The notes beneath the pieces are model-generated. The model ran no database searches and was not told the origin of the DNA. It worked only from the letters and a program-made list of their open reading frames with translations. A DNA stretch of 64,000 nt from Thermobrachium celere DSM 8682 (GTDB taxonomy: Bacteria > Bacillota > Clostridia > Clostridiales > Caloramatoraceae), in NCBI RefSeq assembly GCF_000430995.1, contig NZ_HF952039.1, positions 83,454 through 147,453 on the forward strand. Reading direction: 5' to 3'. A program made the translations under genes and the position numbers. This document shows, piece after piece, positions 8,286 to 18,723 of the stretch. The stretch's first letter is position 1, and each line of letters opens with the position of its first letter.

Positions 8286-8311
8286 AAATATCCTCCCTGT
8301 TTAATAAAAAA

Positions 8312-8333
8312 ATACTATTTTTAGAAATAGTAT
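8312..8333 (-). terminator. Second terminator downstream of the CRISPR array
   Basis: ATACTATTT / AAATAGTAT 9-bp stem with a 4-base loop, followed on the minus strand by seven T. It lies about 20 bases before the SD of the 112-aa gene. Confidence 0.75.
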
Positions 8334-8365
8334 GTTTACAAAAACAAAATTATTACTAAAAAAGA

Positions 8366-8391
8366 GTGCTATAAAAATTACTCTATAGCAC
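8366..8391 (-). terminator. Terminator of the CRISPR array transcript
   Basis: GTGCTATA / TATAGCAC 8-bp stem, followed on the minus strand by TCTTTTTTAG. It sits about 80 bases beyond the last degenerate repeat in the direction of array transcription. Confidence 0.75.
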
Positions 8392-8470
8392 CTATTTTAA
8401 AAACAATTAAAAAGCAAATTACACACATATTAAAACTCAATTAAAAATATATTAAACAAAAATAATATCA

Positions 8471-11400
8471 TTTTAAAACCCTTTTTAGGGAAATTAATTA
8501 TTACACAGTTTTAGCTTACCTTTAAGGAATTGACTTTTAATCCCTCTTTAGGGAAGTAGAATTGCATATCATACCTTAGCATTAATGAATGATGGAACTG
8601 TTAACTTTTAATCCCTTTCTAGGGAAATAGAATTCTAACTTCAAGTGTTGTAAAGCAACTTTTAGATATACTACCTTTTAATCCCTTTCTAGGGAAATAG
8701 AATTCTAACGCCTAGGCGAAATGTTCGCCCTCAGCCTAACCTCAAACCTCTTTTAATCCCTTTCTAGGGAAATAGAATTCTAACAGATAAAGGTTTCAAC
8801 TCCCTTTGCCTTCTCTGGGTTTTAATCCCTTTCTAGGGAAATAGAATTCTAACTAAAGGTTCAACAAGGAAAATTGACATTAAAAATAGGTTTTAATCCC
8901 TTTCTAGGGAAATAGAATTCTAACTAGGTGAATTACAAAGGTTTCATCAACCATTATAGATTGTTTTAATCCCTTTCTAGGGAAATAGAATTCTAACGAA
9001 AAGAATATTCTTTTTGCATATCTAAACCCTAAAAAAATTGTTTTAATCCCTTTCTAGGGAAATAGAATTCTAACTTTTTTATTAAATTTCATTTTATCCC
9101 CTCCCCTCTATTAGTTTTAATCCCTTTCTAGGGAAATAGAATTCTAACATATATGCAATTTGTTTGTTATAAGCCATATCTTTAGTTTTAATCCCTTTCT
9201 AGGGAAATAGAATTCTAACAGGTCGACAGCAAAAATGATGTGTAATACATATAGCAAGTTTTAATCCCTTTCTAGGGAAATAGAATTCTAACTTATTGCT
9301 GTCGCATAAATCCTTAAATAATTGCGAGTTTTAATCCCTTTCTAGGGAAATAGAATTCTAACCCATATTGACTTTGTGTCGCCTTCCATAAGATTTTTGT
9401 TTTAATCCCTTTCTAGGGAAATAGAATTCTAACCTCTCCAGTCCAATCTCCTGTTTGTTTGCTTTATGAGTTTTAATCCCTTTCTAGGGAAATAGAATTC
9501 TAACATCCTGGCTACTACAATGCATCCGTTGAATTCATAGATGTTTTAATCCCTTTCTAGGGAAATAGAATTCTAACTAAAATATGATACCTCTAATACA
9601 ATGAAAGCAGATATGTTTTAATCCCTTTCTAGGGAAATAGAATTCTAACCCTGCCCCTTAATTTTCTTCTTGACATTTTAAATAATTGGTGTTTTAATCC
9701 CTTTCTAGGGAAATAGAATTCTAACTCAATTACATGATAAAGACTCTATAACAGGTTTATTGTTTTAATCCCTTTCTAGGGAAATAGAATTCTAACCTTT
9801 ATAAAGCCCCAACGCATGTGTTTTTGTGAATTTTGGTTTTAATCCCTTTCTAGGGAAATAGAATTCTAACGGATAAGGCTAATTTCCAAACTGCAAAGAT
9901 TCAAGGGTTTTAATCCCTTTCTAGGGAAATAGAATTCTAACGGATAGAGAGCTTGCCGGAGAAGTTAAAAAAGCAATGGGTTTTAATCCCTTTCTAGGGA
10001 AATAGAATTCTAACCTGCTTCTTCTATTGCTTTGATTATTACTTCATATTCGTTTTAATCCCTTTCTAGGGAAATAGAATTCTAACACCACCCTGTTGCA
10101 GTAAATCCTGATTCGTCTTCATCTCCGTTTTAATCCCTTTCTAGGGAAATAGAATTCTAACATTTTAGCTTTTAGCGTCTTAATTTCTTCTGTTTTTGGT
10201 TTTAATCCCTTTCTAGGGAAATAGAATTCTAACTAAAATTTATCAAGAAAACGAAGGAATAAGAAAAGCAAAGGTTTTAATCCCTTTCTAGGGAAATAGA
10301 ATTCTAACTAGATATAGCATTTGAGCTTCCTGCTGTTGTATTATCAGTTTTAATCCCTTTCTAGGGAAATAGAATTCTAACGGTGAATGGGAGTTGGGAA
10401 CTCCCTTCACCCTCATTATGTTTTAATCCCTTTCTAGGGAAATAGAATTCTAACATCGGATAATCTTGTTGCCCCCTCCACCCTGAGTCGGGTGTTTTAA
10501 TCCCTTTCTAGGGAAATAGAATTCTAACTTTGCAGTCATTCATGTTGCACCTCCGGTTATAAGTTTTAATCCCTTTCTAGGGAAATAGAATTCTAACAAA
10601 TAGCAGATACATTCAAATTTCAAGAACAGGAACATAGTTTTAATCCCTTTCTAGGGAAATAGAATTCTAACAATCTAACAAATATACCATTCCGATTTTC
10701 AAGTAATTCGTTTTAATCCCTTTCTAGGGAAATAGAATTCTAACCTTTAACATACCTGTTCCCCCTTTTGTTTTTCTATGTGTTTTAATCCCTTTCTAGG
10801 GAAATAGAATTCTAACGCATACCAATTAACGTCTAATGTCGGCACCCTCGGAGGGTTTTAATCCCTTTCTAGGGAAATAGAATTCTAACGTAGTCTTTGT
10901 TTTTGCCATTTTTCAAGTTCTTTGTTGTTTTAATCCCTTTCTAGGGAAATAGAATTCTAACATAATAACATAAAGGAGTGATATTATGTTACCAATGTTT
11001 TAATCCCTTTCTAGGGAAATAGAATTCTAACTTTTTTCGGAGTAAAGAAGGTAATTACATCTATGGGTTTTAATCCCTTTCTAGGGAAATAGAATTCTAA
11101 CGAATAACCATAATCTACTTGTCCACCTGGAGTATACATGTTTTAATCCCTTTCTAGGGAAATAGAATTCTAACTTAAACCTAACACTAAATATTGTTAT
11201 AGTTTTTATGCAAAGTTTTAATCCCTTTCTAGGGAAATAGAATTCTAACCATTTTCTTTCCTTCTTTGAGCAATCTTGTTCAAGTCCCGTTTTAATCCCT
11301 TTCTAGGGAAATAGAATTCTAACCTCTTTAGTAACGGCTAAAGCCTCCTGCATTTTCTTTCTGTTTTAATCCCTTTCTAGGGAAATAGAATTCTAACATA

Positions 11401-13867
11401 TGTCAACGGGATTCCTGTAAAGTATCCGTTACGAATATCGTTTTAATCCCTTTCTAGGGAAATAGAATTCTAACAGTATATGGGGATGCAAAAGAATGAT
11501 TTATTTTATGTTTTAATCCCTTTCTAGGGAAATAGAATTCTAACTTATTATACATTTTGTTTCAAGTCCAAACAATTTAGTTTTAATCCCTTTCTAGGGA
11601 AATAGAATTCTAACAGCACCATATAATGGAGAATTCACATACAAAATAACTCGTTTTAATCCCTTTCTAGGGAAATAGAATTCTAACATCTTTTCCTTTA
11701 TTTCATCCCATTTTTTATTGACTTGTTTTAATCCCTTTCTAGGGAAATAGAATTCTAACATATACCTTGTGGACGAGCAGAAATATATTGAGTTTGTTTT
11801 AATCCCTTTCTAGGGAAATAGAATTCTAACAAGATAAAGAATGGACTTTATATTTCAAAGTTGAGGAGTTTTAATCCCTTTCTAGGGAAATAGAATTCTA
11901 ACGAAATAAAACAGAGGGATTTATTCCACATACCTAATGTTTTAATCCCTTTCTAGGGAAATAGAATTCTAACATAGGTTGGCAAGAAAGGTTAAAATCC
12001 GCTTTGGAAGAGTTTTAATCCCTTTCTAGGGAAATAGAATTCTAACATCCAAAGGCAACCTAACATCCCATGCACATGATGTTGGTTTTAATCCCTTTCT
12101 AGGGAAATAGAATTCTAACAAAAGGGGTAGTTGCGTAATTGTTAAAACAAGAATTTATGTTTTAATCCCTTTCTAGGGAAATAGAATTCTAACGTTTTGC
12201 TTCCTCTAAGCTCACTATCATCAAATCACGTTTTAATCCCTTTCTAGGGAAATAGAATTCTAACCAGCAGTATAGTCAGTTGATTCGTCGTCAAGAACAT
12301 AGTTTTAATCCCTTTCTAGGGAAATAGAATTCTAACTGATATAAAGGTGCTTGATGAATATACAAAGAAAAGTTTTAATCCCTTTCTAGGGAAATAGAAT
12401 TCTAACCTCTTGTGTTGCAAGCTCCTAAACCTTCTGTGATAAGGTTTTAATCCCTTTCTAGGGAAATAGAATTCTAACACCTGCTTCGTTTACGATATAA
12501 GCCTGTTGTTTTCTCCCTAGTTTTAATCCCTTTCTAGGGAAATAGAATTCTAACCTATATCACGAGATGACCACGAACTAAAACCAATTAACTATGTTTT
12601 AATCCCTTTCTAGGGAAATAGAATTCTAACCATGTTGTCATTCATGAGCTTTATAAACCTTGAAGTGTTTTAATCCCTTTCTAGGGAAATAGAATTCTAA
12701 CAAATTTGTGGGGGCTAAGGGAATACCTCCTAATTTAGACGTTTTAATCCCTTTCTAGGGAAATAGAATTCTAACGATAATAGCATGAGAATTAAATTTA
12801 GAGACAAGCTCTATGTTTTAATCCCTTTCTAGGGAAATAGAATTCTAACCTATGTGTAATTTTTACACATACCTATGTGTAATTTTTAGTTTTAATCCCT
12901 TTCTAGGGAAATAGAATTCTAACTCATAGTACACCTCACCCTTTAGAATTTATAATTTATGTTTTAATCCCTTTCTAGGGAAATAGAATTCTAACAGAAT
13001 ATTGCTGCTAATACTCACAAACCTTATAAGTTTTAATCCCTTTCTAGGGAAATAGAATTCTAACCGCTGGTATAAAAGCCGATGTATCGTCTGTTATACA
13101 GTTTTAATCCCTTTCTAGGGAAATAGAATTCTAACATAGACACTGACAAGCCTGGTATAACTTTATTTTGTTTTAATCCCTTTCTAGGGAAATAGAATTC
13201 TAACATTATATTCATTTCATCAAAACCTTCACTTATTTTAGTTTTAATCCCTTTCTAGGGAAATAGAATTCTAACAGGTAATGTAATTTTTAAATCAAAA
13301 GTGGAAATTGGGTTTTAATCCCTTTCTAGGGAAATAGAATTCTAACAAAGAAATTGCGGATAAAGAAGGTTTAGAATTTAGTTTTAATCCCTTTCTAGGG
13401 AAATAGAATTCTAACAGCATAAATTTCATTTAATTCACCACTTCGAACACTCATGTTTTAATCCCTTTCTAGGGAAATAGAATTCTAACTCATTCCAACT
13501 CAATCATGGCAAAGATTAGTTGTTACTGGGTTTTAATCCCTTTCTAGGGAAATAGAATTCTAACTTTTGAATGTCAGAATACCTTTCCCCATCAATTGCC
13601 CTGGTTTTAATCCCTTTCTAGGGAAATAGAATTCTAACATGGATTCCATAGACATAGGGTAGGAAAAGAATATCAAGATATGTTTTAATCCCTTTCTAGG
13701 GAAATAGAATTCTAACGAGAGTATGCATCACAATAAGTCGCAAGCATATCAATATCGTTTTAATCCCTTTCTAGGGAAATAGAATTCTAACTCCAATTCT
13801 TGCCCTCTTCCCAGCATATCCATTCTGGTTCAGTTTTAATCCCTTTCTAGGGAAATAGAATTCTAAC
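8471..13867 (-). CRISPR. Type I-D CRISPR array, about 73 intact repeats plus 2 degenerate
   Basis: The 35-bp repeat, read on the transcribed minus strand, starts GTTAGAATTCTATTT and ends CCCTAGAAAGGGATTAAAAC. Its TCCCT-AGAA-AGGGA hairpin and 3' ATTAAAAC give the classic 8-nt handle after Cas6 cleavage, which fixes the orientation. I count 73 near-identical copies from 8605 to 13867 with a mean period of 72.6, so about 72 spacers of 34-40 bp. Three leftmost copies (8605, 8675, 8750) carry C instead of G on the plus strand at the end. Two older, diverged copies lie at 8471 and 8534. Decay at the left and the leader plus cas genes at the right agree that new spacers enter at 13867. Every intact repeat carries GAATTC. 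Confidence 0.98.
12850..12888 (-). repeat. Spacer with an internal direct repeat
   Basis: This spacer contains CTATGTGTAATTTTTA twice (plus strand), separated by 7 bases. The first copy with the following CACATA also forms an inverted repeat (TATGTG / CACATA). The target was probably itself repetitive or a hairpin in a phage or plasmid. Confidence 0.7.
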
Positions 13868-14099
13868 TCTGTCTTCAAGACGTCTTGAAATTAAAGGATT
13901 CTTTATATATTTTACGAATACATTGAAAATTAAAGTAATATTTCTACAAAATTATCTCAAAAATTCTTTTATAAAATCTGAAAATACTCATGCGAATAAT
14001 ATTTCTAAGGTTTAACATCATAGAACAATTATAAATACTTAATTCATATAAATTTAATTTTGATTTATTTTTCAGTTGAAAATCTTTTCGCAACCTATG
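13868..14099 (-). promoter_or_regulatory. CRISPR leader
   Basis: A 232-base AT-rich, non-coding stretch between the cas2 stop codon and the leader-proximal repeat (13833-13867). Transcription of the array must start here, leftward. I cannot single out one -35/-10 pair with confidence. Nearest the array it contains a 16-bp perfect palindrome, listed separately. Confidence 0.8.
13874..13889. repeat. 16-bp perfect palindrome at the leader-repeat junction
   Basis: TTCAAGACGTCTTGAA, six bases from the first repeat. Position and symmetry suggest a docking site for a dimeric protein (integration complex or regulator) or a hairpin at the start of the first precursor. Confidence 0.8.
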
Positions 14100-14393
14100 T
14101 TATACGTAAAAAATATCTTCATCAAAATGTTTCTTTAAACCAATATATTCAACAAATCTTTGTGCCTCTGGAGTTAATCTGTAAATTATTATACTATCTT
14201 CATTATTATTTATCAATTTCATTAACTTCACTTTCAACATCTGTAGTTGGGTATTATTTAATCTGCACTCAAATAAAGAATACTGTACTCTTTGACCAAA
14301 CCCCTCTAAAACCTTTGAGACCCTATTCCTTGTTCTATCTTTTGGAATATCGTAACTTATCACATATAAATTTTTATACTCATTCAATAACAT
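14100..14393 (-). CDS. cas2: CRISPR-associated endoribonuclease/adaptation protein Cas2
   Basis: 97 aa, the normal Cas2 length. The ferredoxin-like first strand YVISYDIPKDRTRNRV carries the conserved Asp (D15), and the second half has YSLFECRLNNTQ and IIIYRLTPEA. Cas2 dimerises and bridges two Cas1 dimers during spacer integration. It is the last gene of the cas operon and lies 6 bases after cas1. GGAGG sits almost on top of the ATG at 14393, so an in-frame TTG at 14387 is the better-spaced start; the difference is two residues. Confidence 0.95.
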   Translation of the reverse strand: MLLNEYKNLYVISYDIPKDRTRNRVSKVLEGFGQRVQYSLFECRLNNTQLQMLKVKLMKLINNNEDSIIIYRLTPEAQRFVEYIGLKKHFDEDIFYV

Positions 14394-14398
14394 CCCTC

Positions 14399-15373
14399 CT
14401 ACTTAAAAGTATAAGGTATATACTCATCAAAATCACCAATTAAATATTTAACAAGCATCCTTGATTGTAATAAAATAACTTTTTGAAAAGGTATTTTTTC
14501 TTTTGCTAATACATGTGATGTTTGCCTTTCAAATCTTTCTTTTATTCTTTTAAAATATTTTAATCTTGCATCACTATTTAAGTAATAAGCTCCTAACTTT
14601 TCTTCAAAATCACCCTTTTCTATTTCACCATTTCTAATTAAATTCAATACAAAAGCATCAGCAATGGGTCTTATTTCCTCAAGCATATCTAAAGCAAGTG
14701 CAGGTCTTCCATATACACAGGAATGTAAAAAACCTAAATAAGGGTCTAACCCTGCCGTAATTAAACTACTTATACATTTTGTAAGAAATATTGTATATGT
14801 ATAAGATAACAATGCATTTATCTCATCTTTTGGAGGTCTTCTACTTCTCGAATTAAAAGTAAATTCCTCTGGAATAACCTTTCTAAATGCTTCAAAATAT
14901 ATTCTACTAATTATCCCTTCATATCCCATAAGTTCTTCTATATTATCTGCCTCTAAAATTTTTGCCTTAATTGACTTTATCTCATCTATTTCAGTTTGCA
15001 AAAACTTATTATATATCTTCTGCCATCTATATAGCATAGTAATTTGATTTTTAACTTTACCAAAAATAAACCTCTTAGCTAAATATAATCTGTTACTATC
15101 ATATGCTTTATATTGTATAACTCGTAGATTTATGTTTTTGCCTAAAGGTGGTATTATACTACCTTTATACTTGGCATCTTGTGTTAAAAAATGTACATAT
15201 ATTTTTTTATCCATAAGAAAATGTACTGCAGGAGTTGTTAAAGTGGCTCTACTTAAAATAACGATATCATCTACATCTAATAATTTTATTTCAGTATTAA
15301 TATCTTTTAAAAACAAAACTTCTCCACTTTTTGATATTTGGCCATTATATTGGTCTATAAATAAAGTATTCAA
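14399..15373 (-). CDS. cas1: CRISPR-associated integrase Cas1
   Basis: 324 aa. Cas1 integrates prespacers at the leader-repeat junction. Catalytic metal ligands are visible: E152 in YEGIISRIYFEAF, H217 in GFLHSCVYGRPA, and the acidic cluster in LALDMLEEIRP (about 228-235). The N-terminal beta domain includes IVILSRATLTTPAVHFL. The TTG start follows GAGGAGG, overlapping the end of cas4, so the two are translationally coupled. It forms the adaptation module with cas4 and cas2. Confidence 0.97.
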   Translation of the reverse strand: MNTLFIDQYNGQISKSGEVLFLKDINTEIKLLDVDDIVILSRATLTTPAVHFLMDKKIYVHFLTQDAKYKGSIIPPLGKNINLRVIQYKAYDSNRLYLAKRFIFGKVKNQITMLYRWQKIYNKFLQTEIDEIKSIKAKILEADNIEELMGYEGIISRIYFEAFRKVIPEEFTFNSRSRRPPKDEINALLSYTYTIFLTKCISSLITAGLDPYLGFLHSCVYGRPALALDMLEEIRPIADAFVLNLIRNGEIEKGDFEEKLGAYYLNSDARLKYFKRIKERFERQTSHVLAKEKIPFQKVILLQSRMLVKYLIGDFDEYIPYTFK

Positions 15374-15374
15374 C

Positions 15375-15947
15375 TCAATCCTCCTCTTTAATCAATGTAA
15401 ATTCAGGTAAACATACTTCTTTTTCAGAACAACCTTCACATCTATTTGTATATTCAAACTTAGGTACTAAACCAGATGTTATTATGCTTTTCATATTTTC
15501 TATAATCTCTTTTAATTTTTTAATTTCATCTTCAGTTTTTTCTATATATCTTCTTCTATTTGAGAATTCATAATAGATACTTATCTCATCAACTTTTTTA
15601 TTATATGTCTCCTCAAAAGCTATAGCTTGTGCCAATACTTGAAATTTATCATTTTCCCATTCTGCCCTTCTCCCCCTCTTTTCTTCAATAATAGTTATCT
15701 TTCCGTCTTTAATTAAAACAATATCAATTATCCCTTCAACACCTAAATTTTCACTGTATACATATATATTTTTGTAATATTTTCCACCATCCGTCCAATG
15801 TTCCAAATCAGAATGTTTCTCTTTGCCTTCTAATGTATAAAAATTGTCTGTTCTAAACCCCAAAAAATACTCTAAATAAAATCTTCTTTTACAATATACA
15901 AAAGTATTTATAGAAGAAATTGGTATATAATTTTCCAATATAATCAT
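15375..15947 (-). CDS. cas4: CRISPR-associated exonuclease Cas4
   Basis: 190 aa. RecB-like nuclease with a four-cysteine iron-sulphur site: C19 (VYCKRRFYLEYF) and C169, C172, C178 (RCEGCSEKEVCLPEF). Nuclease residues are H45 (GKEKH), D75 (EGIIDIV) and E88-x-K90 (IEEKRG). Cas4 trims prespacers and selects PAM-proximal ends with Cas1-Cas2. Its ATG overlaps the cas6 stop codon (ATGA). Confidence 0.96.
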   Translation of the reverse strand: MIILENYIPISSINTFVYCKRRFYLEYFLGFRTDNFYTLEGKEKHSDLEHWTDGGKYYKNIYVYSENLGVEGIIDIVLIKDGKITIIEEKRGRRAEWENDKFQVLAQAIAFEETYNKKVDEISIYYEFSNRRRYIEKTEDEIKKLKEIIENMKSIITSGLVPKFEYTNRCEGCSEKEVCLPEFTLIKEED

Positions 15948-16729
15948 CCCCTTGTGATTTCACGTACACTCTTCCCATCTATTTTTATATTAATATTTCC
16001 AAAGCCATGAGCATTTTTAGCTCCAATTCCTATATATGTTGAATACACAAGTTGTTTTATAAATACCTCTCTATCTTTTAAAGATAATCCAGTTATATCG
16101 ATTTTTATATAACCTACACAACCATACATATCTAATCCACAATACCTAACCTTTATGTTTTTAAAATAAAAACTTGTTGGAAATAAATTTTTTATGTCTA
16201 TTTCATCAGAGTTACCCTCTATTTTAAATTGATTTTTCTTTAAACAATTACAAATTATATCGATATCTGGATAACAATAATTTTTGTTCACAAGCTTTAT
16301 AAAAAAAGGTGTATTTATAAATAATTCAACATCTTTAATTTCTGAAAAAGGAATATTATTTATATCTTTCATTCTTAATCCAAAACAATCATTACTGCAT
16401 TCTTGATATGAATTAAATTTAAATTCTATACATTCACCATTTAAATCAAAATTAAATACCATATTTTCAAAAACCAATCTATCTCTTATATCATTTAAAA
16501 GTTTTATCCCTTCCTCATTCCAAGTAGCAACATACATCTCTGCTCGATTTTCATTAAAATTTAAATATAAAGGCGATAATGAAAAAATACTACTTCCATG
16601 TATTTTTTCCGCTTCTTCTCTATCAAGTAGTTTATCAAGCAAAATATTATAGCTTGCACCATATAAAATTAACTTTTTCTCACAGTTATTATGATGTAAG
16701 CTAAATTTAAATTTTACTTTTTTAAGCAC
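15944..16729 (-). CDS. cas6: CRISPR pre-crRNA endoribonuclease Cas6
   Basis: 261 aa from the GTG at 16729. The GTG overlaps the cas3 stop codon (TAGTG) and has GGGGGATA at the right distance. An upstream ATG at 16765 would add 12 residues inside cas3 and lacks a convincing SD. The protein starts LKKVKFKFSLHHNN, a RAMP beta strand with a possible catalytic His pair. It ends with the glycine-rich Cas6 loop GIGAKNAHGFGNINI about 20 residues from the C-terminus. It should cleave the repeat transcript after the CCCT/AGGG hairpin, leaving the AUUAAAAC handle. Confidence 0.9.
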   Translation of the reverse strand: MLKKVKFKFSLHHNNCEKKLILYGASYNILLDKLLDREEAEKIHGSSIFSLSPLYLNFNENRAEMYVATWNEEGIKLLNDIRDRLVFENMVFNFDLNGECIEFKFNSYQECSNDCFGLRMKDINNIPFSEIKDVELFINTPFFIKLVNKNYCYPDIDIICNCLKKNQFKIEGNSDEIDIKNLFPTSFYFKNIKVRYCGLDMYGCVGYIKIDITGLSLKDREVFIKQLVYSTYIGIGAKNAHGFGNINIKIDGKSVREITRG

Positions 16730-18723
16730 TAATATATCCCCCTTCTTTTCTGAAGTATGCTCCACATCAAAAGTGCATTTCTTCCAATAAATATTTTTTT
16801 ATTATCTTGAAAATCAAATGTTTTAAATAAAGGTGGTAAATTCATTTGAATACCATCTTGAATAACAACTGGATAAATTATATTTTCAAGTTTATCATTA
16901 ATATGATTTAATGCATTCTTATTTATATCACTCTTATATCTCACCTCAAGTACAGCAAACTTTAAACCATTATAGGTAAGCTCATCAAAATCTAAATCAT
17001 CATCCTCTTCGTAAAGTGCAAAATAAAATCCACCTTGTTTTTTTTCACTTTGTTTTCCTACCAAGACTGCTATAGAACTTCTATCCTTTCTTATCTTTTT
17101 CCTCAAACCATTTGCTTTTTCTTTATCTAAATACTTATTAATTTCCTCTTCTTCCTTAATCACTTCTAAATCTGTAAATCTACTTAATGCGGTAATTATA
17201 TCTACATTTACATAATCATTTCTTTTTTTATCTACTATATAACACGTGGGTACAAAATCTCTAAAACTAAATAGCACTTGACTAAATGTATCTTCATATT
17301 TATGTTTAAACTTATCAATTAAATTATTGATTTCATCTAATTCCTTTTTTACTTTAAATATATTTTTATAAGTTATTTTATAAAAATCATCTTCAAGCTC
17401 CTTCAAACTACAGCCAAGTATTCTCGAAACTTTTGAAAATGCATTATATATAGTAAGTGGTGCTACAACCCTAGAAGCTTCTTCAAAATCTTCAAGTTGA
17501 TAATATATTTTCTCTAATTGCTCAAATAATTCCTTTCTATTTACTTCATTTCCATCATATTTCTTTAATCTATCAAACACATATTGAGGTATGAACATAA
17601 TCGCTTCAGAAATCCTATCTAATCTTTTTCCTCTTGCAATTCTTCCTATTCTTTGAATAAATTGTGCACTGCTTCTTGCCTCTGCTATTAATACATCTTT
17701 ATATGTTCCATCTGCATCATTAGGGTCAACTCCAACTTCAATTGCCGCTGTTCCTATCGTTATTTTTGACTTCAAAGGTTCATTATCTTTTTTTATTCCA
17801 TGAACTTCTGCAATATCTAACCCTTTTGATTTTAATTTTTCTGATAATATATTTGCTTGGAACACAGAATCCATTATTATTAAAATTGATTTATTTTCCT
17901 TCATATAATTATCTATATTTTTTTCTAAATATTCTTCAATATCTTCATTGCCTTTCCACAACCATAAATTAGAAGGATATAGCTTTAGCTTTACTTTTTC
18001 TTGTATAATTTCATCTCCATCCTCTGCATGTACATTAACAACCTTAATTCCTATATTTCTTATTGAATCAAGCATTTTTTCCTGTGGTGTTGCAGTTAGT
18101 ATAATAAATATAACTGGTTTAGATATCTTTTCCCTTAACTTATATGACTCATAAATTATAGATGTTATTTCGGCCTTTTGTTTTTCGTCATATAGGTGGA
18201 ATTCATCAAATACCCAAATCATATATCTTCCTAAAAGATGTGCTAAACTATAGTTTTCTGTAATACCTTTATAAAAATCAGTAAAGGTTAAACAATATAA
18301 TATATCAGGGTTAGTTAAAACAACATCTCTGCTAAATAATATTTCTATTGCTTTCAATCTATTATCTATATCATTTTCTAACATAAATTCATCTATTTTA
18401 TCACTAAAAACCAACTCCACCTTTGAATCATCAAATCCACTTAAAGCCCTATACTGATCCTTTATAAGTTCATTTGTAGAATACACTCCTATTGTTTTAT
18501 ACCCATATTTTAAATATGCTGAATATGCCGATAGGGTTTTCCCTGCCCCTGTCGGTGAAGTATTAAATATAACAAGCTGTTCTTTATTTTTAACTGCCTC
18601 TTCGATTGCCTTTAATGTATCTTCTTGATGTTGATAAAACTTTATATTTCTTCCCTTTATTAATTCTTCTCTACTTCCTTTTTTTATTCTTCTTTCCTTC
18701 AACATAATTTCTATACAATTCAT
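16729..18723 (-). CDS. cas3: CRISPR helicase Cas3' of type I-D (no HD domain)
   Basis: About 664 aa. Superfamily 2 helicase: Walker A SPTGAGKT (about 56-63), DEFH box (about 173-176), LTATP (about 210) and QRIGRIARG (about 357-365). There is no HD nuclease motif anywhere; the HD domain is on Cas10d, the split that defines type I-D. It unwinds target DNA once recruited by the Cascade complex. Start choice: the ATG at 18723 has GGAGTGA five bases upstream. Longer in-frame starts up to 18768 only lengthen the overlap with csc1. The C-terminal half is divergent and lysine-rich. Confidence 0.92.
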   Translation of the reverse strand: MNCIEIMLKERRIKKGSREELIKGRNIKFYQHQEDTLKAIEEAVKNKEQLVIFNTSPTGAGKTLSAYSAYLKYGYKTIGVYSTNELIKDQYRALSGFDDSKVELVFSDKIDEFMLENDIDNRLKAIEILFSRDVVLTNPDILYCLTFTDFYKGITENYSLAHLLGRYMIWVFDEFHLYDEKQKAEITSIIYESYKLREKISKPVIFIILTATPQEKMLDSIRNIGIKVVNVHAEDGDEIIQEKVKLKLYPSNLWLWKGNEDIEEYLEKNIDNYMKENKSILIIMDSVFQANILSEKLKSKGLDIAEVHGIKKDNEPLKSKITIGTAAIEVGVDPNDADGTYKDVLIAEARSSAQFIQRIGRIARGKRLDRISEAIMFIPQYVFDRLKKYDGNEVNRKELFEQLEKIYYQLEDFEEASRVVAPLTIYNAFSKVSRILGCSLKELEDDFYKITYKNIFKVKKELDEINNLIDKFKHKYEDTFSQVLFSFRDFVPTCYIVDKKRNDYVNVDIITALSRFTDLEVIKEEEEINKYLDKEKANGLRKKIRKDRSSIAVLVGKQSEKKQGGFYFALYEEDDDLDFDELTYNGLKFAVLEVRYKSDINKNALNHINDKLENIIYPVVIQDGIQMNLPPLFKTFDFQDNKKIFIGRNALLMWSILQKRRGIY

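Noticed and set aside
8605..13867. GAATTC palindromes every ~72 bases as independent sites
   Set aside because: They are part of the CRISPR repeat sequence and need no separate explanation.
8605..13867. Self-targeting spacers against genes in this window
   Set aside because: I saw no match by eye, but a full comparison of ~72 spacers against both strands was not possible, so I make no claim either way.
14060..14443. Plus-strand open frame across the cas2 region
   Set aside because: It lies antisense to cas2, which has clear family motifs; no SD or homology of its own.
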